Source of the DNA: Spirodela intermedia
Taxonomy: Eukaryota > Streptophyta > Magnoliopsida > Alismatales > Araceae
DNA length: 64,000 nucleotides
Assembly (NCBI GenBank): GCA_902729315.2
Contig: LR746264.1
Location: forward strand, 2,651,378-2,715,377
Reading direction: 5' to 3'
Made by a program: the position numbers and the translations under genes. The notes beneath the pieces are model-generated. The model saw nothing but the letters and a program-made list of their open reading frames with translations. It was not told where the DNA came from and did not search any database. Positions within the stretch are counted from its first letter, which is position 1. Each line of letters starts with the position of its first letter. This document shows, in pieces, positions 11,230 to 23,099 of this stretch.

Positions 11230-12705
11230 TGATGTCCAATATTCGTCGCAGTCATTGGTAATTCACAATATTTAATCTTTGAGGATCAGCAAGTTCGATT
11301 TTTTCTCCCTTTAAAATCTAAGATGCCTATATCATATTTTTCTTCACTTTCTCTATCAAATTGTTTTCGCAATTGATCTTTACTTGTTAGAACCATCGGA
11401 TTATAACTCTTAATGCGCCATCTGCCGTCCATATATATGCACAAACCATGCCAAATGGTTCTCTTTGACTTCACTCCATATTGCAACGTTCCTTCCCATA
11501 TTTTTACTAGAGCTTCCGTCTTAGACCTTGTACAGTGATTACGGAAGATTCATTCTTCCGTAATCACCAATCCTGGGTAATCTTCGACATTAGAGGTCAG
11601 AAAAGTTCCTCTGTTAGTAGGGAAGATAAATGTAGAAATACACAACAAACGAAGAAAAATCCTCTGCAAAGGGCTAAAAAAGAAAAATTCTATGCTGATG
11701 TTGAACAGGCAATGGACATGATATCCCCACCAAGAAAGGATTTTTCGTCATAGATTTTTTGAGGCCCAGGAAGCACTCTTCTATGAATATGGGGAAAATC
11801 TGGCCTCTGTTTTAGTTGCTTAGATCTCACATGTTGTCTGGCTGGGCTGTGGACGTTAATATTTTTGCTGCCCTGGCTTGTGCCTGGCCTTCATTTCATC
11901 TCATCTTGGTCTGTACATGGCGCACATTTCTTGTAACTGTGATCTATACTTGCCTTGATCTTGGTTGGTAACATGTTCTTTCTGGTTTCTGTTGATCTTG
12001 TCAATTTGCTTTCGCAAAGGCTTCCGTTTGTGGGCATATATCCCTGAGTGATGTTTCACCTACAGACCCAATTCTTGTCTCGATGTGACTTCAAAGAGAG
12101 AATTTGCTTGGAGACCAAGTCATAAATTCATCAGAAGAACTCTCAGCGACTGTGATCCTCAAGTCATAACTTAGCAATAGAGTTTGCTTCCATGTGATGC
12201 TTGACAGCACATTACTGCTCCCACACCAAAAGGCTTCCTTCACATGTTCATCATCAGATTCTCAAACCATTTAGTTCTCGAAAGGCAATGATGTATGCGG
12301 CCGTGAAAATAGTAGAAAAATCTAAAACCCTTTCAGTGAACTCCCAATTCGTCAATGATGGGTAAAACTTACTGTTCTTGCCCGTGCTCCATCTGTTTAA
12401 AGTTCTAGCTCAGGATGGTCGTGCTGCTGTTCTTCCCCAAGAGGAGGAGACTAATTTGCTTGCATTATCAGTACGGACCTGGCTACTCTGGTTTTTACCC
12501 GGAAAAGATCTATTCCCGGCTATTGTCTACTGATCAAGACAGATTCCGACATGAACAGGGAGGTGGGGAAGTCTTCAACCTGTTGAATTTTTAATGCATT
12601 ACATAATTGACCTTTAAGCTTTTGAGGATGATCAGAGATTCCATGACGAGATTTTCGACTGGCTTTACCTATGTTGATGTATGCATTTAAGGAAGATATT
12701 CTAAG
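11230..12705. other. Unrecognised region with short coding-like stretches
   Basis: Several short open frames have protein-like composition but no family I can name: minus 11486-11286 (66 codons, containing YMDGRWRIKSYNPM), plus 11535-11753 (72 codons, Lys/Arg-rich), and a plus frame near 12370-12530 containing AVLPQEEETNLLALSVRTW. None link into a convincing gene by splice sites. They may be exons of a decayed gene or chance. An organelle-DNA insertion was considered but could not be supported. Confidence 0.3.
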
Positions 12706-12828
12706 ATGAAAGTGACAAGAGCAACAGCCGAAAGGAAGGTATTGCCGACTTGGGTTGTCTTCTATGCCGATGATATTGAGGGTGATCAGAGCAGGGTTTT
12801 CTGTTTGGATGAGCATCCGATCATATAA
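12706..12828 (+). other. Small ORF, 40 codons, unrecognised
   Basis: ATG to TAA frame with an acidic, protein-like second half (contains WVVFYADDIEGDQSRVF). The family is not recognised. It may be a small gene, an exon of a decayed gene or chance; no promoter or splice evidence supports expression. Confidence 0.2.
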
Positions 12829-14779
12829 ATTATAACCCTAGATAGAAACTACGCAGATTTGACTCTTTCAGACAGATAATCAATATTTGCTGGTCTTATT
12901 CCATGGACCCGTTCTTGGATCGATCCGAGTGGCGGCTTGGCCAGGCTCCTGACAGTAATATCTCACATTGTGGATGGACTGATTCGTCGGATCTTGATCT
13001 GGACCGAGATTGGGATTGGTCAGGGCACAATCTGTTTCCAGCTAGTGTTCAACGTGCAGTCAACTATCAAAATTTGACGGAGATAGGTCATATTTTTTCT
13101 CTTGGGAACTCTTATGTTGTAAAATATATCTAGATATTGTAAAATATTTATTTTTTTGTTTAAAAAGAATAAACCAAGTCCTCTTGGAATTATAATGGGG
13201 AGGTGTAACAATAAGATATAGAGAATCTGATCATGCCAATACCTATGATATTGGACAAAATCCCTATCAATTCAGAAATTATAACAGCCGTGTCACTCGC
13301 AATGGATTATCGATTTGTCCACAAGCATCATAATTTCAGTGGACAATAAACTTGTGGAGTTAATTGTAGATTTTTTAAGAATTATATTTTAGGGCCATTT
13401 GAGATATAATAAAATATAGAAATTGTCATATGCGCAACAACCATGTCAACCTTAAGAAGCTGACTCTGCAAATAGTGTTAGTAAAAGCGCAAAGCGCTGA
13501 TTTAAATAAAGTAAGCATAGGGTGCTCTCTCTTGTGAAAGCCGTTCCTTGTTATTTTGTATTAAAGTAAATAAAAAAAATAAAGAAGTAAAAAATGAAGA
13601 AGGAAAGCAGATATCTTCGTATGCATTCTCGTAGTCACAAGTGATGTTTAACTTCACATATCACAAGTACTTAACATTAAATTATGACAAGAAATAATTG
13701 CTTAAAGGGTGGCTAGCTTCTCCTATTAAATCTGTTCATAACAATGATGTATTTTATTTCTATTGAATAAATAAAAAAAATAAAGAAATCAAAGAAAAAT
13801 AAGCAAAGCATGTCTCTATATTTAAAGAGGCCCTGAATCATTTCACGATGCCACTCAATATGTGAAGTTAAACATCACGTGTGAATACTGGGAAGCACAT
13901 GAAAATCCATTAGAAAGTTATTTTAACTATTCAAGTTAAGATTATCACTTGTTCAATTCTCTAAATCCCTCTCTTAGACTATTCTATGCATCCATTTCAA
14001 CTTATTATGATCTAGGAGCGAAAAATGGGACAGCAAAATCTTCTCATCATATTTTGCTATTTAAAATTAGCACGAAAATAAAGTCATAACAAATTAGATT
14101 CTTCTCTGAAAAACACTCAAAAGCATGATAAATTGTTAAGTGATTGGCTTACAACTTGAAGCAATTATTTCAAACATGAAGTCATACATGCAAAGGAACC
14201 CATCAAAATCTGAATTTGTGGAAAGCTCATTCAATCATCATGTTGATATCGTTTTATGAGTCTGGCTATCTCTAACATGTGGCTTACCAGCTTTTGCATG
14301 TTAATGACAATGAACTTTTGATAATATGAAAATGTTCCACATCAAACTGTTAAGAGATTAGGTCAATGTCTATTTTTTGTTGGTTTTTTCACAGCTGTTG
14401 GCCACCACTTGCAGTCAATGTTTATGGTACTTCAGCCATTGATTGAACTCGAATATATATACATAATTAATTACTACATATATATTATGCAAAATTGTAT
14501 TCACAAGAGAAGCAGAGTAATTGCTCTGTCAATTTTGACGTATTGTTTATGTCGTGATCAACACCCTACATGAGTCAACTTCAAACGGACTAAAGCTGAT
14601 CGTGGGGGTCCATTGCGTTTACCATTCAAGGTTAACGCTATTAACAAATTAGAAATTTCCGGACGTTGATTTCCTTTTTAAACAGTTCGAGTTATTCGTG
14701 GCGCGTGTGCACCAAGGGGCTCTCGTCCGCAAGGTCCACTGGTCCTCCCTCTCTACCAGTAGCGCCTCTGTCTTTCTCC

Positions 14780-14782
<3 letters not shown>
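12829..14782. other. AT-rich spacer
   Basis: A 76-codon plus frame at 12903-13133 (Asp/Trp-rich start) is unrecognised. The rest is AT-rich with no gene seen, apart from the inverted repeat at 13,636-13,883. Confidence 0.5.
13636..13883. repeat. 26-bp inverted repeat flanking about 196 bp
   Basis: Left arm 13636-13661 reads cacaagtgatgtttaacttc and ends in acatat. The right arm 13858-13883 is its reverse complement at 25 of 26 positions. The interior is AT-rich and contains two similar aaataaaaaaaataaag stretches just outside and inside the arms. It could be a short MITE or a hairpin-forming element; no clear target-site duplication was seen. Confidence 0.7.

Positions 14783-14819
<37 letters not shown>
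14783..14819. repeat. (CT)n microsatellite
   Basis: CT tract about 70 bp upstream of the ATG of the TSR2-like pseudogene, in its likely 5' leader. Confidence 0.9.
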
Positions 14820-14825
<6 letters not shown>

Positions 14826-14890
14826 CCCCCTCCCTTCGGACTTCCTGCGCCCCTCCGTTGACCCAGTGGAGAGGGGGCTGAAGGGGAAGC

Positions 14891-16537
14891 ATGGAGGGAG
14901 CCACAGAGATGATGGGTCCCATCGACGGAGGATGTCAACATCCGACGGCGACGGCGGCGGCGAGGCAGGAGTTGTCGGAGTCAAACCTCCCGGCTATGGG
15001 GGCGGGAACCTACCTGGTTCTGTCCGTCTGGCCGGCGCTCCAGACGGCCATGGAGAAGGGATAGGGCGGGAGGCAGCCCCACTTCAAATCCCGACAGCTT
15101 GTGGATTCCCTTCTCTTCTGGTTCTCCCACTCTAAAGGTTACCCTAATCGTCTTGCATCCTCGAACACATAAATGTGTTTGTGTGTGGGTGTGTGTGTGG
15201 ATGAGAGATGAGAGAGAGAGAGAGAGAGACCTTGATCACAGTCTGATGTCGTCTTTTGAGGAGGCCTAGTAGAAATGGGTTCAGACCTAGATCGTCTTGA
15301 TAGCCTCGCGTCCAATGGGGCGCCATAGACGCTGGAAGTTGAATTTGATTGGAGGCTAAAGTTTGACTTATTCTATTGACGCTCAAGCTTGGGGTGGGCC
15401 TCCTCAAAGCTTGAGCTCTTCCTGAGAAAGACAATGCAAGGGACAAGTTAGTTTTACTTAACAATCCACAAACTCCAGGAAGAGTCGATATACGGGACGA
15501 ACCTAATCGCAGACGATACAGCATTCTAGTAACGAATGGATCGAACATTATTTCATACAACGATTAATATAACCAACGTCTTCGCATTGTCAGACGACCT
15601 CCCATTATGTCGTTTAAATTTTTCTTTCTACATGATTACATTGGCCGACTTTCCTCACGTAGATTTTTCATTATAGTTCCCCTCTGCATCGACGACTTGG
15701 TGAATATGCTTGCTGAGTTCATGCTTTTACAATTTGACAGGGAAATCGAGGATCGAAGCATTGACGAGGTACACTATCTAGTCACTTGTTTTAAATCATG
15801 ATTCAAGCTGGTAATTTATCTATTTGCTTTGAATTATGGGTCTTCATTTGCGACTACGTTCGAATGCTTTAGCAGCATTACAGCTGATCCCATCGTATTC
15901 TTCTTAGTGAGTACCAAGGGCCCATGATTTTCTTCTAAGTTTAGTTATGGCTAAAAGGAATTGAATGGCTGCCACTTATGAGAAGGTTAGAGACAATACC
16001 AGGATTAGCTGGTTAGGGGAGGGGAGATAAGAGTTTTGTTTTTTAAAGGAGTCTAGGAGGCAATGACCACAGGGTAAGCTTCTTGATATGAATTTTTTAA
16101 AGACTTGGATCCCACTTGAATAATATTCAGGCTTATCTATAATTTCATTAAAACTAGAAGTTTATCTATAATTTCAAATTTATTTAATTTAATATCTAAT
16201 AAAAAAATGCTGTCCACATTGAATTTATATAAATATTACAGGCCCGCTTCATTTATGTGAAACAATCCACTGACACCGACTTCATGATTTAATGATGATT
16301 TTATGTATTCAATCATCAAATTATAATATATCTATAAGATTTCAGAAAAAAAAATCTTTTACTGTATGTTTCCTTCTTATTTTACCCACCTGAAAAAAAG
16401 AAAAGAGGATAGATTGTGTTACTGTTTTCTCCTAACTTCTAACTATAGAGCTTGAACAGGTTGCTGAACTATTAATGTTCATGTACGAGGACATTCTCCT
16501 AGGTCATCTTGAGATAATTTTAAAATTGAAGAAATGA
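14891..16537 (+). pseudogene. TSR2: TSR2-like (pre-rRNA-processing) pseudogene, three exons
   Basis: Three exon remnants in matching phase: 14891-15137, 15677-15768 and 16460-16537, each bounded by GT/AG sites. Family landmarks appear in order: YLVLSVWPALQTAMEKG, then GGR...SRQLVDSLLFWFSHSK, then CIDDLVNML...EIEDRSIDE, then VAELLMFMYEDILLG. These match the TSR2 core, a protein that escorts eS26 during 40S ribosome assembly. In place of the conserved Trp of the family's WGGR motif is a TAG codon (15062-15064, codon 58). The third exon ends early (TGA at 16535-16537), without the long acidic C-terminus usual in the family. Key residues elsewhere are also changed (RWTALQ to VWPALQ). Most likely a recently or slowly decaying duplicate. 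I see no complete functional copy in the window. Confidence 0.75.
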
Positions 16538-17499
16538 AGTTCTAAGAGACATGCATATGTTCAAAGTAAATAAGTCATCATCTTCAAATATACATCTTAC
16601 TGCTATTAGTTCATGCATTATATCATATATGATATTTGGAAAATATGTGCTTACAAGTATGAGACAGGGATTTAGGAAGAACTTTTTTTTATATATAAAT
16701 AAAATTTTACAATGATAGACTCTATAAGACACACACAATATTTTTTGCTTCTTGAACATAAAATTTACACATTTTAAGAAAGGTTTATAAAGAGATTAAA
16801 CAATGGGAAAATATATATTCTTTTAAATACCATATAAACCCTATCATACTTATCTTTATTCTTCTTCAACTTTATGACTACTTCAGGATAATATGTAATT
16901 CCTTCAATCTATTCCAAATGAATAAGTTTGACGGGGTGTTTTTTACTAGCGAACTTTTAATATAAATTTTTATTTTCTACACTATCATACTCCTTAGGAA
17001 CTCTGGTTGGCTGAATCTGATCTCTAATCCACATAAAGTATATCCTATTTGAATAAGAAATTTTATGCAGCAACATCACTTCTGCTGAATTTAGTCTTAC
17101 TAGCTCTACCAAAAGGTTTTTTTTTTTTTTGTCTCACAAACAATAATATATCATAAGGTGTAATTATTCTATATTTGGTGACAAATCCATTTATCCATTT
17201 GAGCACAATGAATATTTACAGCTGATAGTGAGATTATAGGATGTAATATTTGAGATGTTTTACATATCCTAACATTTCTTCCCATGTTCGTGCTTCTCAA
17301 CTAACATTGCTTTCAAGAATTCTTCACCATAGACTTTCACATATCTTACTTGCTAGGGCCAAAAGTTTTAACAAGGCAACAAAAGGACTGCTTTTCCTTG
17401 TCCATTACATTATGATTGGAAGGAAAGTCAAATTTGAACCATTTACAGTGAAATAAACGCAAACAACTACTAAGCTGAACTCTGCACTCCTCTAAGCTA
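16538..17499. other. AT-rich spacer
   Basis: No gene or mobile-element structure seen. Short AT-rich open frames (for example minus 16759-16520) have no recognisable content. Confidence 0.5.
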
Positions 17500-20400
17500 T
17501 TTTTGTGACTCGAATTCTTTTAGTTTTAATGTTGATCTTATGGGAGAAACGTCAACCGATCTGAAAGGAGCTACCACATTGACAAAACCACTTTTATTAG
17601 TAAGGAATATACCATTATTGACAATCAAAAGATCTTTAATAAGACACATTCAAACTTGCATCTCAAATTTGATCCAAACATTCCTTCCGCAACATCAGAT
17701 TCCACAACCTCAACCCTTCCATCCATGACAAAGTTTCAATCAATTTTCTAGAAAAGGCAAGACACTTGTTCATCATATCAATGCTGGCCTCAATACGCTA
17801 GATGCCAAGCTGGATCATGTTCTTTCAGGGAAAGTCGTGTGAAGAAATCTCCCACAGACATCTGTGGCATCCAGATTAGAGCCGGAAATAACGTGGAGGT
17901 CTCAGAGCTAATTCGAGCGAAAGAACTAGGAGAGCAGCTTTAGAGCCAAAACATCAACATTGTCCTTTGTTGATGCTGAAAAATACCGTGACAAAAGTGA
18001 GGAAGGTGGCAACTATCTTCATTATCCAATCCTACAAGCCATGCTAACAGCCTACACAGGTGCAACGTTACCCACGATAGGACTACCCCACAGCCCACAT
18101 GCACATTTGGAGTTGCTTCTCGGTAAAGTGCATCAGGTAGCTCATGTAATGGACATCAGCCGACTCGTGTATGAGGTACTCCGTCGCATGTCGTACCACG
18201 TGGTCATAAGATTTGAACAACGGAGAATCTTTCCTTGACGCTTTCCACGCATGAGGGTGCCGTCTAAAACGAAAGAGGTCGTACGTAATTCCCTCTCAAT
18301 TCTACACGGACAGAAATACCATTTTTGGAGGATTAGCCCATAAGTTGGACAAAAAACTCCCATTCTGAGGGGGCACAGTTTCAGACCAATTGCACTGGAA
18401 AGATCTTTGTTACAAGCACAATTATCCTTTTGTGGGTGGGGTTCGGAAAGTGGAGACCGGAGTCTGCCGCTGACCCATACAGCTGATGTTACATCACTAT
18501 TTAGGAAAGAGGACAGATTGATCCACGGTAAAACCACGGCAGTCAAACCTCATAGGGCGCCTCAGGATGGAGGGGAAACTTCTCTGGCGCAGAGTGTGCT
18601 GTTGGGAACTATGGACAAAATAGGACAGATATCTGCTTACGCAGGATTTCAGAATCAGACCAATGCCACCAGGGACGGTGACGTTGACACCAAGGAAATT
18701 GTGAGTTATCACGATATATATGCATTTGGTTGCCTGCTCACTCATAAGAGGTGCGCGAAAAGTGCAGCAGGCTGCAACAATAGGTCAGTGATATTTCCAA
18801 CTTTCATGACGTTGAGCAGAATGCAGCAGGCGGCTAGTCCCACGGCATTCAAGAGGCATGGAATGACATTAGGGATGGTAGGAGTGAATTGGCCAGAGGC
18901 GAATGTGTAGAACATTAAATACAAAACAAGGAGTCACGCCGTGGCTTGAGTCTTCGAGGCCATGGCACCAGAAAATGAAGTCAAGATGTATGGGGGATTT
19001 GGTTCGAGAGTGAGAAAAGAGGACAGGAGGGGATGCTGGGGACATTATAGAGATGCTTGGGATGTTATATAGAGACTACTAAGGGGAGTGCAATCCAGAT
19101 CGGACCATTAAGTCACCAACAGTTGGAAGCCTGCTGATAAGGGTGGCAGTTCGTAAACTGGCAGCTCCAATTAATAGGGCGGCGAAACATATCTTATGAA
19201 TCAGAGTTTGAGAAGAAAATTCTGATCTCCGTATCGGTGGAAAAATGAAGTATCAGCCCTCCACTTATGAGTACGTAAATTTGCTATATTTTCTAGATAA
19301 ACGTAAACTTTCTAGAAAAATGTAAATTGCAAATGTGTATCGGCAGCGAAATGTAAATTTGCTAGCTCTTGTCATTTCGCGGGGAAAACTAATAGAAGGA
19401 TCTCATCTACAATGTTAATCCGATGTACCTTTGCCTCACAAAAGACTACGTTCTTGTATTGGCAGAATTCAGCCTTTCTGCTTCACCTTCCTCACAGAGC
19501 ATCTTCACCCGGGGAGCAGCAGCCCAAGTGCAGTTAGTTCTATGACCACGCCCGCAGGCGCCATCCCCCTTCCCCATCGGCTTGAGGCATGATCACCAGT
19601 ACTCTGAATGGTAGTGTCACGTGGTTCATTGTCACAAGTAGCCCTCCATAAGGCGTGAATATCCTAGGATGCATAGGGGCCTTTCCTCAGTTCGAAAGAT
19701 GGGTTGGCAGACTTTGTAGATTAGCGAGAAATCTTAAATGTATGTCAAACTCGGGGATGTTGTGATATAAGGAGAAGAATATTTCTGTGCTGAATAATCA
19801 AATTCTTCATGCCAACGCTCCACCGACGTCACTGTCATATCAATTGGAAAGCTCAAAGCTACAGCTCCTCGCTAAGTTTGAAGGAGCCTTCTCTCAATAA
19901 TGTGCTGCGGTATTCAAATTGAATTGCTTCATCTAGAGAAGGTTTTCTTTGTCAAACGTGATTGCGTGAGAATAGACAAGCCACTCTTAATTTCCAAATG
20001 TGATTATGTCACTATGACTGCGTTTGAGAAATCTTCTCTAATGTGTCAAACAACTAGCATAGTTCACAGTTTAGTTGCAGGGAAAAAAGTAGGTATGTTT
20101 AGTCAAAGATATTTTTGCTGGACTCTTGTGTCCACCTTAAAACACTGGGTAGTTTGCTCAATTGACTAGCTTTTGAATGAATTGTTGTGCAAACATGCCA
20201 GTAGGAGATTCCTTGATTATTTTGATCCTTTAATGTACAATGTTTCATTCCAAATTATCAGATAATTGTAGCCTTGTTATTATGATCTTAGCTGTCTGAC
20301 ATTACATTTTAATGAGAATCTTCTTTCTTCTCTCTCAAGAGTTTAAAATGTTGGTTGTCATGTCAACCTCATTGAGTTTCTCTCTCCTCAATTATGATTG

Positions 20401-20960
20401 TACAGCAATTGAGTTAATTGATGAAGTCAACTACTTGGGTTAGATCTACAAGAGGCTTGAGTGATTTTTCGTTCATTCACATTCTAATTTTACTTTTTCT
20501 TATCGCTTGATGACTATTTTTCTTTTTTATGCCTGAAAAATCTAAGCACACAACAAATGGACTATATCTAATAATTTAGATCTTCATCCAACTGTTAGCA
20601 CAACAGTCACATACATGTGATCATTTTTCTCTTTTATCATTTTTTTCATCATCAAAACATTTAAATAATAAGTTTCCCAATTTTTAATATTCATTTTTTT
20701 ATAAAAATTGCTTAATCATAAAGTAATGATGTACCAAATTTGATGTCGTGGGAACAAAATACAACAGGTAATGCACCTATAAACTTTCGCAAAAGCAATT
20801 GACAATACAAAAATATATAATGCTTAATTAAAATTCACATAATGCGAGGTACATAATGCTCCCCTTTCATCATTACACCTCTGTATTATGTTCAAAATTT
20901 TCTTGTATACATTCCTCCCCATTTTAAAACTTTGTGGGAAATAGCATGAGGAAAAAAATA
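17500..20960 (-). repeat. Inverted, diverged copy of the 8CM gene module
   Basis: Read on the minus strand, this stretch follows the same order as the plus-strand region 30,250-33,350. It matches the far upstream block (20,960-20,180 against 30,250-30,560), the near-upstream block (20,160-19,000 against 30,760-32,280), the gene, then the downstream block. Its last part (17,850-17,500) matches the reverse complement of 41,400-41,700, a segment missing after the gene at 32.29 kb but present in the tandem units. It therefore descends from an older, fuller module. Divergence is substantial, with many indels. Confidence 0.8.
18609..18963 (-). pseudogene. 8CM (Hydrophob_seed) secreted-protein pseudogene
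   Basis: The ATG at 18963 begins MASKTQATA, like the intact genes' MATKTQATA, then hits TGA at codon 10 (18936-18934). Beyond it the frame continues as LMFYTFASGQ, the end of the signal peptide, and a mature start with PTIPNVIPC. Frameshifts in the CC region then shift it into another frame. Later pieces resembling LGVNVTVPG and LILKSC are still recognisable. The position equal to the normal stop is 18,609. Clearly non-functional. It is the only copy in opposite orientation. Confidence 0.88.
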
Positions 20961-21259
20961 TGATAATGTAGAGGCACATGATATACCACTGAAAAATTTA
21001 TCTTGAAGTGAAACCATCCTTTTTTAACTCTAACAGTGTTTAAGGAAATTTATTTGGATTGTAAATCATGCAAAGAAAAATATAAAATTGATTATTGATA
21101 TATTAATAACATTCAAAAACTATTTTGACATTTGAAATAAAAAATTGACATTTTTGTTAATAAATTCACCATAAATTATTGATCTAAAATTTAACTTAAA
21201 TTATCAATAACACTCAAAACATTTCAAATAAAAATATTGACATAAATTATTTGAAAAAA
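20961..21259. other. AT-rich spacer
   Basis: Very AT-rich with short reiterated stretches such as ttattgatctaaa and aattgaca. No gene seen. Confidence 0.5.
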
Positions 21260-22950
21260 ACTCAAAAACTGCATCGGCATCGGGAGGCATAATCACTTTG
21301 CCACGCCAGACGATGTGCAGCAGATCTGTGTGCCCCCACGTGAGCGGACGCCAGCCAACAAAGGACAAGACTTGGCAAATCCATGTTAAAGTTCTTTAGG
21401 CTTTCATCTCAGATAATGAGAAGTGAAATAAAAGACTCCAATGGCTGGGAACGACAACATGAGCAGCTTGATGTTGGATAGAAATGCATGTTAAACTCTA
21501 CACAAAAGATCATTTTGCCGCTGGCTACTTACGATCCTAAGTTAGCTGCATTTGGTAGAAGGAAGAGTGCAAGGAAGGGAAGGAGTCGCTTATGGATTTG
21601 CAGCGTATTGCTGCACAGATGCAGGTTCTCAACTGAACGAGGCTGGGTCTGCTGCGATTGGGGGCAGGTTGCAGGTGTCTCCTCCTCTTCCTCCTCTCTT
21701 TTCTCCTCCCCCTCTTTGATCTGTGCTTTACCGACACCATCTTCTACGGCCGCGAGCGTTGAGTCGAGAGACCGCATCAGCGGGCCAATCTCCCATAGTA
21801 GGATTTGAATTGACAGGCTCAATCAACTATGAGATCAAAATGTCAAACCTTCAGAAAACAAGGTGACAATGATTAATTCTGGATGTTATTTTTTCCCTAG
21901 AAACTTACTTTTTTATTGGATGTAGGATTTTATCGTTTGAGGATCTTATGCCCCCATGATCTATAGGAATAATTCTGATATACTGAACCTGGTTATGCCT
22001 TGTGATGTTCATGTTTCATAAATATTTACCTTTGTTTAACCTCAATTTACCATTTCAGATGATTACACTGCAAAAGATTGCTCAAGAAATCTTTTTTTCT
22101 ATGTGGATAAAAAGCATGAACTCTTGAAAGCTACTCATCATTAAGCTATAGAGGTGAATGGAGATCCATACTTTGAGGCCATTTCTATGACAATGACTGA
22201 TGTGGGAATCGACTATTCAACTTGAAAAGTGGTGTAACGTTCTTAGATTACTCAAAGATCCTTGATTTATTTTTTACGAATAATTTGATTTGAATTAGGC
22301 AGATTTTTAGTTTATGCCTGTAGGTTACTCTCTCGTATAATCTTGAACGGGCTTGCATGTGAGAGGCCAAAGATGTTGGCCTGAAGCTAACAAAGCTTGA
22401 GTATGTAGGCATAAGTATAGTTCAGTATCAGAGATCTCCTTGTTCATGACTGATATATTATTGATTAATTATTAAACATCCTATTTTTTCAGGAATCTTG
22501 TCATTTAACCTTGATGGTCTTGCAATCTGGAATGGGAAATTATTTTAAGGAAAACTATTGAAGAATAGGAAAAGAGAAACAGGAAGAAGGGAGGTGGGTC
22601 ACGAACTGGAATGTTTGCATATGATGGGGTTTTCTACTCATGAATGCGTGTTACAAGGAAAAAACATCCTGCTCTTTTACAGGAAATACCTAGGGATCAA
22701 ATTAGTTTTGGAACATATTTTGAAGTGAAACCAGATCTAATTTCTTCTATAATTTATTGGCTGGTATAATTTTTCTATATAAGTACTCCCCAATGACTCA
22801 GGAAATGTAGTCTCTTGATATGGGATTTTTCTGAAAATTCTTTATGATATACATAGGGTGTCTTGAAATCTCCATGTAAAGAGGTTTCTCAAACATAAGA
22901 AACTTGTTAGAAGTTTGATTGTTTGATCTTGGGGCACTATTTTCAATAGA
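21260..22950 (+). repeat. Diverged copy of the recurrent block found in units A, B and C
   Basis: Aligns in the same orientation with about 35,130-36,950 of unit A and equivalents in B and C. Shared stretches include aaaagatcattttgccgctg and cttatgcccccat. It lacks the 28-bp direct repeat present in the units at 35,164 and 35,203. A minus-strand open frame (21822-21529) begins with IGPLMRSLDSTLAAVEDGVG after its first few residues; a similar piece persists in all units, so the block may include an old exon, but I do not recognise the protein. Confidence 0.8.
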
Positions 22951-23099
22951 AAATGATGACCCTTTTTTGTTCATTATATTTTAAAACTTGATTTGACATA
23001 TGATTTAGATCTAAGTTGAACTTATTTATTCACAATTTTATTTAAATACTTTTAAAAATTTCTATTTCTACGTGACATGTGCTTGTTATCATTAAAGGG

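Noticed and set aside
11286-11486. Possible plastid or mitochondrial DNA insertion
   Set aside because: The minus frame looks protein-like but I could not match it to an organelle gene, and the flanks show no organelle-like sequence.
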